Assembly (NCBI RefSeq): GCF_001905505.1
Contig: NZ_LIPG01000005.1
Location: forward strand, 248,001-312,000
Direction of reading: 5' to 3'
Source: Streptomyces sp. CB02058
Lineage (GTDB): Bacteria > Actinomycetota > Actinomycetes > Streptomycetales > Streptomycetaceae
DNA length: 64,000 nucleotides
Shown: positions 23,834 to 36,612 of the stretch, piece by piece
Position numbering within the stretch: position 1 is the stretch's first letter
Layout of the letters: every line of letters starts with the position of its first letter
Program-made: the position numbers and the translations under genes
Notes under the pieces: model-generated
The model's database searches: none
Seen by the model: the letters and a program-made list of their open reading frames with translations, nothing else
Told to the model about the DNA's origin: nothing

Positions 23834-23951
23834 CGTGAGGGCGCCAACGTCGTCCGCGCAGACAGCCTGGATCAAGCCACCGCCCCCATAACGTTCAGTC
23901 ACCGCGCAGCCCGGACGCCCGTCGGCCGCGGACATGTCTTGGGGAGGAACC

Positions 23952-25193
23952 ATGCGTCACGTTCGCCTGCTCAGAATCGGTGTGCCCGTCATGGCCGGGG
24001 CGCTCGCCCTGTCCGCGTGCGGCAGCCGGGACACCGGGGACGGCACCGATGCCGCCGGCGGCTCCACCACCGTCACCATCGGTTTCGACGCCCCGCTCTC
24101 GAAGGACCTGGCGGCTGTCGGCCTCGGTATGAAGAACGCCGCCGAGCTGGCCGTGAAGAAGGCCAACAAGGACAAGACCGTCCCGGGCGTCACGTTCGAG
24201 CTCCTCGCCAAGGACGACCAGGCGCTGCCGAACATCGGTCAGCAGAACGCCGCCGCGTTCGCCGCCGACGAGAGCGTGATCGGCGTCGTCGGGGCGTACA
24301 ACTCCTCGGTGTCCGCGGCCATGCAGTCCACCCTGGCCGACGCGAAGCTCGTCCAGGTGTCCGGCGCCAACACCAACCCCACCCTCACCCAGGGCTCCGA
24401 CTACAAGAAGACGCCGAAGCGGGAGTACGCCAGCTACTTCCGCACCATCACCACGGACGCGGTGGCGGCCCCGGTCATGGCGGAGTACTTCTTCAACGAC
24501 CTCAAGATCAAGAAGATCGCCACGGTCGACGACAAGAAGACGTACGGCGCCGGCATCGTCGTCAACTTCACCGACGCCTACAAGGAGCTCGGCGGCAAGA
24601 TCGCCATCCACCAGAGCATCAACCCGGACGAGAGCGACTACGCGGCCGTCGTCAACAGCGTCAAGTCCTCCGGGGCGCAGGGCGTGTTCTACGGCGGCGA
24701 GTACCCGCAGGCGGGCCCGCTGAAGAAGCAGCTCGTGGCGGCCGGCTTCGACGGCCCGATGGGTGCGGGTGACGCCGTGAAGGACGACAAGCTCGTCGAG
24801 CTCGCGGGCAAGGAGGCGGCGAACGGTACGTACACGACGTCCGACGGCGCCCCCGTGGACACGCTCGACTCGGCGAAGAGCTTCATCGCCGACTACAAGG
24901 CGGCCGGCTACTCCGAGCCGTACGGCGTCTTCGGCGCGTACACCTACGACGCGACGACCGCCCTGATCCAGGCGGTCAAGGCGGCGGCCGAGGGCAAGGA
25001 AGGGAAGATCGGCGCGGTGAAGGACCTCCGGCCCGACGTCGTCACCGCGATGCAGAAGGTCTCCTTCTCCGGCGCCACCGGCCAGGTCGCCTTCGACGAG
25101 TTCGGGGACAGCGTCAACCAGGTGATCAGCGTCAACGCGGTGCAGAACGGCGCCTGGAAGGACGGCGTCGAGGTCGTCACCGTCGAGAAGTAG
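23952..25193 (+). CDS. livK: Branched-chain amino acid-type ABC transporter, substrate-binding lipoprotein
   Basis: A 413-residue binding protein anchored to the outer face of the membrane. The signal ends in a lipobox ALSAC with Cys23 as lipidation site. The mature part is a Leu/Ile/Val-type periplasmic-binding fold with typical VGVVGAYNSSVS-like and FGAYTYDATTALIQAVKAA segments. ATG at 23952 has GGGGAGG upstream. It is first in the livKHMGF set. A hairpin after it may give extra copies relative to the permease. Substrate could be branched-chain amino acids, amides, urea-like or aromatic compounds; the PucR neighbours leave this open. Confidence 0.92.
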   Translation: MRHVRLLRIGVPVMAGALALSACGSRDTGDGTDAAGGSTTVTIGFDAPLSKDLAAVGLGMKNAAELAVKKANKDKTVPGVTFELLAKDDQALPNIGQQNAAAFAADESVIGVVGAYNSSVSAAMQSTLADAKLVQVSGANTNPTLTQGSDYKKTPKREYASYFRTITTDAVAAPVMAEYFFNDLKIKKIATVDDKKTYGAGIVVNFTDAYKELGGKIAIHQSINPDESDYAAVVNSVKSSGAQGVFYGGEYPQAGPLKKQLVAAGFDGPMGAGDAVKDDKLVELAGKEAANGTYTTSDGAPVDTLDSAKSFIADYKAAGYSEPYGVFGAYTYDATTALIQAVKAAAEGKEGKIGAVKDLRPDVVTAMQKVSFSGATGQVAFDEFGDSVNQVISVNAVQNGAWKDGVEVVTVEK

Positions 25194-25208
25194 CGGCGGC
25201 GCACGGCG

Positions 25209-25238
25209 GGCGGGCCGCCTCTTCCCCGGCGGCCCGCC
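25209..25238 (+). terminator. Intra-operon attenuating hairpin after livK
   Basis: An 11-base perfect stem (GGCGGGCCGCC / GGCGGCCCGCC) with an 8-base loop lies in the 186-base livK-livH gap. It lacks a T-run. The position fits partial termination or 3' protection that raises livK mRNA over the rest. Confidence 0.55.
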
Positions 25239-25379
25239 CTCCCGCGCACCCGGCCGTTCCCCCGCGAGGACTCCCCCGGGCCACCCGGCTCCGGCGGCCT
25301 GTCCCGGACCCGCCCAGGACGCGGCCCCGCCGCCCCCGCACCCAGCGCCCCAGATCCACCCCGCCCCTAAGGACCCCGG

Positions 25380-26339
<960 letters not shown>

Positions 26340-26344
26340 CCGCG

Positions 26345-28050
<1,706 letters not shown>

Positions 28051-28054
<4 letters not shown>

Positions 28055-28941
28055 CCGAGACCACCGAACACGCCGCGGCGGAGCCCGCGGAAGCGGCCAC
28101 CGCCGAAGCGATCCTGGACGCCCGGGGTGTGACCATGCGGTTCGGCGGCCTGACCGCCGTCGACGGCGTGGACCTGACCGTCCGCGCGGGCGAGATCGTG
28201 GGGCTGATCGGCCCGAACGGCGCCGGCAAGACCACCTTCTTCAACTGTCTGACCGGCCTGTACGTGCCCACCGAGGGCGAGGTGCGGTTCCGGGGCGCGA
28301 CCCTGCCGCCGCGCCCCGCGAAGGTCACCCGCGCCGGAGTCGCCCGTACCTTCCAGAACATCCGGCTCTTCGCCAACATGACGGTCCGCGAGAACGTCAT
28401 GGTCGGGCACCACACCCGCAGCCGGGCCGGGCTGCTCTCCGCGATCGGCCACGGCCCGCGCCACCGGCGCACCGAGCGCGAGTCGCGGGCGAAGGCCGAC
28501 GAACTCCTCGCCTTCACCGGCCTGGACGGCCAGGGCGACTCACTGGCCCGCAACCTCTCCTACGGTGCCCAGCGCCGCCTGGAGATCGCCCGTGCCATGG
28601 CGTCCGACCCCGCGCTGCTCCTGCTCGACGAGCCGACGGCGGGCATGAACCCGCAGGAGACCCGCGAGGCCGAGGAACTGGTCCTGGCGATACGGGAGCG
28701 GGGCGTGGCGATCCTGGTGATCGAGCACGACATGCGCTTCATCATGAACCTCTGCCACCGGGTCGCGGTCCTCGTCCAGGGCAGCAAGATCATCGAGGGG
28801 GCCCCCGCCGTGGTCCAGGCGGACCCGCGCGTCATCGACGCCTATCTGGGCGCCCCGCCGGAACTGGAGGAGGCGCTCGACGGCGACGCCCCGTCCACCC
28901 CCGGTGCCACCACCGCGACCGCCGAGGAGGAGACGCCATGA
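28051..28941 (+). CDS. livG: ABC transporter ATP-binding protein LivG
   Basis: A 296-residue ATPase that powers the LivHM permease. It has Walker A GPNGAGKTT, the signature SYGAQRRLEIARAMA, Walker B LLLLDEPTAGMNP (typical LivG), and the H-loop IEHDMRF. An acidic/Ala-rich tail of about 30 residues follows the domain. The start overlaps the livM stop and the stop overlaps livF (ATGA both times), so the last three genes are translationally coupled. Confidence 0.95.
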
Positions 28942-29654
28942 GCGCGCTGCTGGAAGTGAACGAACTGCGCGTCGCCTACGGGAAGGTGGAGGCCGTCAAG
29001 GGCATCTCCTTCACCGTGGACGCGGGCCAGGTCGTCACCCTGATCGGCACCAACGGCGCCGGCAAGACGACGACGCTCCAGGCCCTGAGCGGTCAGCTGC
29101 TCCCGTCGGCGGGCTCGATCCGCTTCGACGGCCAGGACCTCGCGGGCGTCCCCGCCCACAAGGTGGTCTCGCTGGGCCTGGCCCACTCGCCGGAGGGGCG
29201 GCACATCTTCCCCCGGCTGACCGTCGAGGAGAACCTGCTGCTCGGCGCGTACATCCGCAAGGACGACCCGTCGATCGCCGAGGACATCGAGCGCTCGTAC
29301 GAGCTCTTCCCCCGCCTGCGGGAGCGCCGCTCCCAGCCGGCGGGCACCATGTCCGGCGGTGAGCAGCAGATGCTCGCGATGGCCCGCGCGCTGATGTGCC
29401 GGCCGTCGCTGCTGATGCTGGACGAGCCGTCCATGGGGCTGTCGCCGATCATGATGCAGAAGATCATGGCGACCGTGGCCGAGCTCAAGGCGTCCGGCAC
29501 GACGATCCTCCTCGTCGAGCAGAACGCCCGCGCCGCGCTGGCGCTGGCGGATCACGCGTACGTGATGGAGACCGGCCGCATCGTGCTGTCCGGCACGGGC
29601 GCCGAGCTCCTGCACGACGAGAGCGTCCGCAAGGCGTACCTCGGCGAGGACTGA
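28938..29654 (+). CDS. livF: ABC transporter ATP-binding protein LivF
   Basis: A 238-residue ATPase, partner of LivG. It has Walker A GTNGAGKTT, HIFPRLTVEENL (typical LivF), signature MSGGEQQMLAMARALM, and Walker B LLMLDEPSMGLSP. This is the last gene of the transporter operon; a long hairpin follows 20 bases later. Confidence 0.96.
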   Translation: MSALLEVNELRVAYGKVEAVKGISFTVDAGQVVTLIGTNGAGKTTTLQALSGQLLPSAGSIRFDGQDLAGVPAHKVVSLGLAHSPEGRHIFPRLTVEENLLLGAYIRKDDPSIAEDIERSYELFPRLRERRSQPAGTMSGGEQQMLAMARALMCRPSLLMLDEPSMGLSPIMMQKIMATVAELKASGTTILLVEQNARAALALADHAYVMETGRIVLSGTGAELLHDESVRKAYLGED

Positions 29655-29674
29655 CCACGCCCCGTCCCCCGATT

Positions 29675-29718
29675 CCGCCCCCGCACGTGCACGCCTCCCC
29701 GCGTGCGTGCGGGGGCGG
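29675..29718 (+). terminator. Hairpin terminator of the liv operon
   Basis: CCGCCCCCGCACG...GCACGC pairs with GCGTGCGTGCGGGGGCGG with a small bulge, giving about 18 base pairs. It separates the transporter from the trypco2 gene. Confidence 0.7.
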
Positions 29719-29824
29719 AGCCCTGTCGCGGGGCGGATCGGCCGACGCGACCGGGGCTCCGTGCGTGATGATGTGGGCCTGACCGGTGGGTAGTTGGCGG
29801 TACGAGCCCGTGGGGGATCTGGTT

Positions 29825-30136
29825 GTGAACGATGCGGTCGAGCTGGCGGACATGATCGCGCAGCTGCGCGAGGAGCTGAGCCGTGCCCTTGCGGACGGGG
29901 AGGGCTCCGGGCTGCGGTTCAAGGCGGAGCGGGTCGAGCTGGAGCTGACGGTCGGGGTGGAGCGGAGCCGGGAGCCGGGGGTGAAGGTCCGGTTCTGGGT
30001 GTTCGACGCGAGTGCGGCGGCGAAGCGGTCGTCGACGGTCACCCAGCGGCTCACGCTGACCCTTCAGCCGGTCCTCGCGGACGCGCCGGACCAGATGGCG
30101 CTGATCTCCGGAGACGAGCTGCTCGGTGAGGACTGA
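29825..30136 (+). CDS. Trypco2 (trypsin-co-occurring domain 2) protein
   Basis: About 103 residues. The pattern VELADMIAQLREELSRAL, then RFKAERVELELTVGVERS, VKVRFWVFDAS and TQRLTLTLQPV matches the trypsin-co-occurring domain 2 family, small proteins encoded next to trypsin-fold STAND-type conflict genes in actinobacteria. GTG at 29825 fits the family start; GTG at 29810 or ATG-like codons at 29786 are alternatives. Its stop lies 11 bases inside the next gene, so the two are translated together and probably form a complex. The biochemical role of the domain is not established; it has been proposed to regulate or present targets to the protease. Confidence 0.75.
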   Translation: MNDAVELADMIAQLREELSRALADGEGSGLRFKAERVELELTVGVERSREPGVKVRFWVFDASAAAKRSSTVTQRLTLTLQPVLADAPDQMALISGDELLGED

Positions 30137-33074
30137 GACGGCGGCGGGCGGCCTCGATCCGCACCGCATCGCGGAGGTCATCGTCACCACGGCCTCAGGC
30201 GGGAGGCGCGGGTCCGGGTACCGGGTCGGCGACACGGCGGTGCTGACCGCGCTGCACGTGGTGGCCGGTGCCGCCGGGGTGAAGGTGCGCTTCGACGCGG
30301 ACCGGCCGGGGCAGTGGTCGGCGGCGGCGGTCGTCGCCTGGTCGGACGGCGGGACCGATGTGGCGGTGCTGACCTTCGCGCCGCCGCCGGGCACCGGGGC
30401 CGTGGGGCCCGCGCTGTTCGGGCGGATCGGCGACGACCGGCATGCCCTCGTCCCAGTGCACGCCGCGGGATTCCCGCTGTGGAAACGGCGGCGCGGGGCC
30501 GACGGCCGGCAGTTCCGGGAGCTGCACCAGGCGGACGGGACCGTGGCGGCGCTGTCCAATCTGCGCACCGGCACCCTGGAGATCACCGTGCGGGAGGCCG
30601 CCGCAGATCCCGACCCCGAGGTGTCGCCGTGGTCGGGGATGTCGGGCGCCGCCGTGTGGGCGGGGGCCCGCATCGTCGGGGTCGTCGCCGAGCACCACCG
30701 CCGTGAGGGCGCGGGCCGGCTGACGGCGGCCCGTATCGACCACGTCCTGGGCCGGGTCGGCGCCCCGCGCGCGGCGGAGCTGGCACGGCTGCTGGCCATC
30801 GCCGATCCGGCGGCGCTGCCCTACGCGGGCCCGGCGGGCGGACCGGCCGGTTCCAGGGTCATCGGGCTGCCGGTCACCCACGGGCTGGAGCTGTTCAAGG
30901 ACCGTGTCGAGGTGCGTGACCGGATCGGCCGTCACCTGGCCGATCCCGCCGTCCGCATGGTCACCGTCACCGGGCGGCGCGGCATGGGCAAGAGCTCCGT
31001 CGCGGCCAAGGTCATGGAGCTGCTGGAGCACGGCGAGTGGCCCGGCCAGCTGCGGGCGCCCCTGCCGCGCGGGCTGGTCAATCTCAGCACCCGTACGTCG
31101 GGGATCTCGCTGGAGCGCCTCTACTTCGACTGCGCCGAGGTGATCGGCGGCGAGGAGCGGACCCGGCTGCTGGAGGTCTGGGCCACGGACCGGCCCGTCC
31201 AGGACAAGATCGGCGAGCTGTTCGCGGCGATGCGCGGCGACCTGTTCGTCATCCTGATGGACAACCTCGACGACCGGCTCACGGACGACGGCCGGCTCGA
31301 CGACGAGGACGAGCTCGCGGTCTTCCTGGACTGCCTGTTCCGGGCCCGCTCCACCCCCCGGCTGCTGGCCACCTCGCAGATACCCCTGCGGCTCGCGCCC
31401 GAGCTGCGCCGCTTCGCGGCCGAGGTCGATCTCGCGGACGGCCTTCCGCCGGTCGAGTCCGTCGCGCTCCTGCGCGAGCTCGACCAGGACGGCAGCATCG
31501 GGGTGGGGCAGCTGTCCGACGAGGAGCTGTTGCAGGCCGCGGTCCATGTGCACGGCGTCCCGCGCGCGCTGGAGCTGCTGGTGGGCGTCATGGCGGACGA
31601 CATGCTGACCCTGCCCACGCTCCAGGAGGTGCTGGAGGACTTCGCTCTGCGCGGCGATGTGGTCGCGGGGCTCGCCCAGGACCGCTACCAGCGGCTCGGC
31701 CCCGAGGGCCGCACCGTGCTGAACGTCCTCGCGGTGCTGCGTACGCCGGTGACCCGGGAGGCCGTCGAGTGGATCGTGGCGGGCCTCGAACCGGGCCTGG
31801 CCGTCGGCCCCGTGCTCGCGGGGCTGCTGCGGACGCGCATGCTCTCGGTCGACCGGGCCAGCCGGACCCTCGCGCTGCACCCGATGGACGCGGACCTCGC
31901 GTACGGGGCGATGGCGCGGGAAGGCTCCCTGGGCCGGAGGGCCGTGGAGCGGCGGGCCGCCGGCTGGTACGCGAGCATCGCGCCGCCCCGGGAGGACTGG
32001 CGGACCCTGGACGACATCCGCCCCCACCGGCGCGCCTTCGACCACCTGGTGCGCGCCGGGGACATGAACGAGGCCGCGCTGCTGCTCGGTTCGATCAGCG
32101 AGTGGCTGGTCTGGCACGGGTCGGTGCTGGCCGCGATCTCTCTGCACATGACCTTGGAGGGACATGTGACCGACGACCGGGCGCGGCTCGCCCATCTCAT
32201 CGGCCTCGGACACGCCCGGCTCAGCGGTGGCCCGATGGCCGACGCGGTCGGGCTGTTCACCGAGGCGGCCGGACTGGCCGAGCGGCTGGACGACCGTCCC
32301 TCGTGGCAGAACGCCCTGTTCGGCCTGGGCGACACCCACCGTCAGCTGGGCAGCCTCGACGCGGCGGTGGAACCGCTGGCCCGCGCCGGTGAACTGGCGC
32401 ACGAGCTGGGTGATTCCGAGGCCGAGGTCCACGCCTTCCTGAGCCTCAGCCTGACGCACAGCTACCTCGGCGAGGGGACCGCGGCGCTGGCCGGTGCCGA
32501 CCGGCTGTACACGCATGCCCGCGCTTCGCGCGACACGCTCACCGAGGCGCGCTCATGGAACGCCCGGTCCATCGCCCTTCTGGTGCTGCGCCGTTGGGAG
32601 GACGCGGTGACGGCGGGCGGCGAGGCGGTGCGCGCGTACCGGGAGGCCGACAGTCTGGAGGCGGTCGCCTACGCACTCAACGCCCAGGGGATCGCCCTGA
32701 TCGCGACCGGGCGGACGGCCGAGGCACTGACCGCGTTGGGCGGCGCGCTCGACGAGGCCTCGAAGATGGAGAACCCTCGGGCGGAGGGCGTCTGCCTCTA
32801 CAACACCGCCTGGGCCCACTGGACCGAGGCCCGGTACGCAGAGGCGGCCGAGGCGGCCGAGCGTTCGGCCGCCTCGCTCCAGCTCGCCGGGGCGGTGGAG
32901 GCCGCCGCCGCGCAGGCGCTCGCCGAGGCGGCCGGGGCACTGGCCCTGACCCCGCCCGGCCCGGCGGCGGCGGCCGACGCGCTGGTCCGGGCCGCCCAGG
33001 GCACCGGACGCAACGTCGAGATGGTCCGGCCCGCCTGGCTCGTCGAGGAGGCGGAGCGCCTGCGCGGAGCGTGA
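30126..33074 (+). CDS. Trypsin-like protease - STAND NTPase - TPR protein (NLR-like)
   Basis: A 982-residue cytosolic multidomain protein. Residues about 10-210 form a trypsin-like domain with His44 (LTALHVV), Asp78 (GGTDVAVL) and Ser173 (GMSGAAVW), so the triad is intact. A P-loop NTPase follows: Walker A GRRGMGKS at 283-290, Walker B FVILMDNLDD at about 374-383, then a winged-helix-like region. From about residue 620 to the end there are helical pairs of TPR type (GLFTEAAGLAERLDDRPSWQNALFGLG and similar). This sensor-switch-effector layout is that of bacterial NLR-like defence or programmed-death proteins: TPRs sense, the NTPase oligomerises, the protease acts. GTG at 30126 overlaps the trypco2 gene. 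Confidence 0.88.
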   Translation: MRTETAAGGLDPHRIAEVIVTTASGGRRGSGYRVGDTAVLTALHVVAGAAGVKVRFDADRPGQWSAAAVVAWSDGGTDVAVLTFAPPPGTGAVGPALFGRIGDDRHALVPVHAAGFPLWKRRRGADGRQFRELHQADGTVAALSNLRTGTLEITVREAAADPDPEVSPWSGMSGAAVWAGARIVGVVAEHHRREGAGRLTAARIDHVLGRVGAPRAAELARLLAIADPAALPYAGPAGGPAGSRVIGLPVTHGLELFKDRVEVRDRIGRHLADPAVRMVTVTGRRGMGKSSVAAKVMELLEHGEWPGQLRAPLPRGLVNLSTRTSGISLERLYFDCAEVIGGEERTRLLEVWATDRPVQDKIGELFAAMRGDLFVILMDNLDDRLTDDGRLDDEDELAVFLDCLFRARSTPRLLATSQIPLRLAPELRRFAAEVDLADGLPPVESVALLRELDQDGSIGVGQLSDEELLQAAVHVHGVPRALELLVGVMADDMLTLPTLQEVLEDFALRGDVVAGLAQDRYQRLGPEGRTVLNVLAVLRTPVTREAVEWIVAGLEPGLAVGPVLAGLLRTRMLSVDRASRTLALHPMDADLAYGAMAREGSLGRRAVERRAAGWYASIAPPREDWRTLDDIRPHRRAFDHLVRAGDMNEAALLLGSISEWLVWHGSVLAAISLHMTLEGHVTDDRARLAHLIGLGHARLSGGPMADAVGLFTEAAGLAERLDDRPSWQNALFGLGDTHRQLGSLDAAVEPLARAGELAHELGDSEAEVHAFLSLSLTHSYLGEGTAALAGADRLYTHARASRDTLTEARSWNARSIALLVLRRWEDAVTAGGEAVRAYREADSLEAVAYALNAQGIALIATGRTAEALTALGGALDEASKMENPRAEGVCLYNTAWAHWTEARYAEAAEAAERSAASLQLAGAVEAAAAQALAEAAGALALTPPGPAAAADALVRAAQGTGRNVEMVRPAWLVEEAERLRGA

Positions 33075-33084
33075 GCCGGTCCCC

Positions 33085-34416
33085 TCAGCGCAGGAGGCGC
33101 AGGGGGACGGCGCGGGCCATCGCCTCGGCGCCCGCGTCGTTGGGGTGGAGGTGGTCGCCGCTGTCGTAGCGGGCGAGGAGGCGCTGCGGGTCCGACGGGT
33201 CGCGCAGCGCCCTGTCGAAGTCGATCACCGCGTCGTACTCCCCGCCGGTGCGGATCCAGTGGTTGAGGGCCTGGCGGGCGGCCTCGTTCTCCGGGGTGTA
33301 GAAGCCGAGGGTGTCGTCCTTGAAGGGGAGGACCGTGCCGCCGTAGGCCTTGAGGCCCCGGTCGTGCGCGCGGGCGATGATCTGGCGGTGGGCGCCGATG
33401 AGTTCCGCCGCCGTGACCCGCTCCGACTCCGGGGCGACGGTGCCGGGGTGGCCGAGGTCGTTCACGCCGAGCAGCACGATCAGGTGCTCGGCACCGGGCT
33501 GGGAGGCGACGTCGCGGTCGAAGCGGCGCAGGGCGCTCTGGCCGAAGTACGCGGCGAAGTTCTCGGCGTCGGACCCGGCCGGGGGATTGGGGTCGTGGAG
33601 AAGGCGGTTGCCGCTGATGCCCTGGTTGAGCACGCCCACCGCGTCCGGTCCCAGGGTGGTGCGCAGCCGGCCGGCGAGACGGTCCGGCCAGCGGTGGTTG
33701 GCGCCGGTCTCGGTGACGGAGCCGTCGGTGATGGAGTCGCCGAAGGCGACGACCGCCGAGGAGGACCTGCCGGTGCTCACGCTGACGCCGGTCAGGAAGT
33801 ACCAGCGGTCGAAGGTCTCGGTCGGCTCGATGTCGGTGTCCCCGGTGACGTTCCCGGCGGCCCTGTAGTTGTGCTGGAGGGCGAACGCGTGGAGCGTCGA
33901 GCCCGGGGTGGGTCCGGGCAGATGGATGCTCACCACGAGGTCGGTCCCCGCGGGCACCTTCAGGGCGACCGGGTCGCTGAGGAGCGGGGCCCCCGCGGGC
34001 ACGCTCACGGAGGTGCGCCCGCCGAAGGTGAGCGGCCGGTCGGTGCGCGGGTCGATGCGCGTGCCCGGTCCGCCGGCCGCGCGGGCGATCCGGGCCTCGC
34101 CGATGACCAGGGGCCCGCTGCCGAACTCGTTCGACAGCCGGACGCGGACCCGGTCCCCGCCGATGCTCGTGTGGACGGTCTGGCGGATCGTCTCGTCGTC
34201 GAAGGCCGTGGTGTCCGAGGCCGGGGTCTGTGTGGGTGTGGTGGCCCAGGTCCCGGTCCAGGAGGGGGCGCCCGCGCCCCGGGGCGCGGGCTCGGCGGAG
34301 ACGGCCGGGGCCGCCGCGAGGAGCAGGGCGCCGGTGACCAGGGCCACCAGATGGCGGGCCGCGCGTCGTGCCCGTAAGGCAGTGGGGCGGGCGGGGCCCG
34401 TGGAGTGCGGTCTCAT
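33085..34416 (-). CDS. Secreted GDSL/SGNH-family hydrolase
   Basis: A 443-residue exported esterase/lipase. The signal peptide (HLVALVTGALLLAAAPAVSA) is followed by a beta-rich N-terminal domain (about 50-215) and an SGNH domain: block I GDSITDG with nucleophile Ser near 226, Gly in NQGISGNRLL, block III Asn in LLGVNDLG and block V DHLHPND with catalytic Asp and His. The two-domain layout matches large Streptomyces SGNH proteins. It probably cleaves acyl esters on polysaccharides or lipids outside the cell. It is convergent with the STAND gene with only 10 bases between stops, so they may share or interfere in termination. Confidence 0.92.
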   Translation of the reverse strand: MRPHSTGPARPTALRARRAARHLVALVTGALLLAAAPAVSAEPAPRGAGAPSWTGTWATTPTQTPASDTTAFDDETIRQTVHTSIGGDRVRVRLSNEFGSGPLVIGEARIARAAGGPGTRIDPRTDRPLTFGGRTSVSVPAGAPLLSDPVALKVPAGTDLVVSIHLPGPTPGSTLHAFALQHNYRAAGNVTGDTDIEPTETFDRWYFLTGVSVSTGRSSSAVVAFGDSITDGSVTETGANHRWPDRLAGRLRTTLGPDAVGVLNQGISGNRLLHDPNPPAGSDAENFAAYFGQSALRRFDRDVASQPGAEHLIVLLGVNDLGHPGTVAPESERVTAAELIGAHRQIIARAHDRGLKAYGGTVLPFKDDTLGFYTPENEAARQALNHWIRTGGEYDAVIDFDRALRDPSDPQRLLARYDSGDHLHPNDAGAEAMARAVPLRLLR

Positions 34417-34658
34417 GCGGGGTCTCCTGTGCGGGAGGAAGACGGAAGGGTGTCAGGCCGGGCGGGCCTGCCGAGGAACCCTCCCCGGGCGTCACACAGC
34501 GCCGATCCCGAATGTTTCGGAACACTCCGCGATCGGGCGAGCAGACGCTAAGGAACCCGCGCCCCCGCGTCAAGACGGCGTCCCCGTGAAATCCCGGGCC
34601 GCCGGCCCGCACACGGTGTACAGTTTTTGAGTCCTGTTGTCTCCGATAGAGGTGGACG

Positions 34659-34670
34659 TTGCGCATCTGA
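34659..34670 (+). promoter_or_regulatory. Candidate leader mini-ORF (TTG start, 3 codons) for the ABC-F gene
   Basis: AGAGGTGG at 34648-34655 is a good ribosome site followed after three bases by TTG-CGC-ATC-TGA. An alternative leader is a longer 73-codon frame from TTG 34637. Short leader peptides before ABC-F genes commonly mediate antibiotic-dependent attenuation. The rest of the 469-base gap (34417-34885) shows no other gene. Confidence 0.35.
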
Positions 34671-34777
34671 GGTCCGCGATCATCGCGCGGTACGGCCCCT
34701 GCCGTAGCCCGTCACGCCGCCGTCGGCTCTCCTGCCGCCCCGTGACCCCGCGTGGATGCGACCTCGGTGCATGGACC

Positions 34778-34813
34778 GTCCTTCCGTTTCTCCGGAGGAC
34801 CGCACCCCTTTTT
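34778..34813 (+). terminator. Intrinsic-terminator-like hairpin in the ABC-F leader
   Basis: GTCC-T-TCCG pairs with CGGAGGAC (8 base pairs with one bulge, loop TTTCTC) and is followed by CGCACCCC and TTTTT at 34809-34813. Canonical T-tract terminators are rare in this genome, and this one lies 70 bases before the ABC-F start rather than after a gene, which suits attenuation. Confidence 0.55.
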
Positions 34814-34885
34814 CTCCTCGGCCGGTCGCCGCGTGGTGCTCGCACACGAAGCCCCTGATCACATGCTTACGACCGCGAGGATCAC

Positions 34886-36544
<1,659 letters not shown>

Positions 36545-36561
36545 CCGGTGGTGTACTGGAA

Positions 36562-36590
36562 GGTGCGGGCCGGACCCACGGGCCCGCACC
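36562..36590 (+). terminator. Hairpin between ABC-F and sortase genes
   Basis: A 10-base stem (GGTGCGGGCC / GGCCCGCACC) lies 18 bases after the ABC-F stop. It argues that the sortase starts downstream (ATG 36613) rather than at the GTG that overlaps the ABC-F stop. Confidence 0.6.
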
Positions 36591-36612
36591 GGCCATCGAC
36601 CCGGAACCCGTC

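Noticed and set aside
20117-23953. 1,278-codon minus-strand frame across both PucR genes
   Set aside because: It is a mirror of the two regulators caused by the third-position G/C bias; no domain or ribosome site is present.
34637-34858. 73-residue protein before the ABC-F gene
   Set aside because: It reads through the terminator-like hairpin, has no family character and a poor start; the region is better explained as a regulatory leader, possibly with a shorter ORF.
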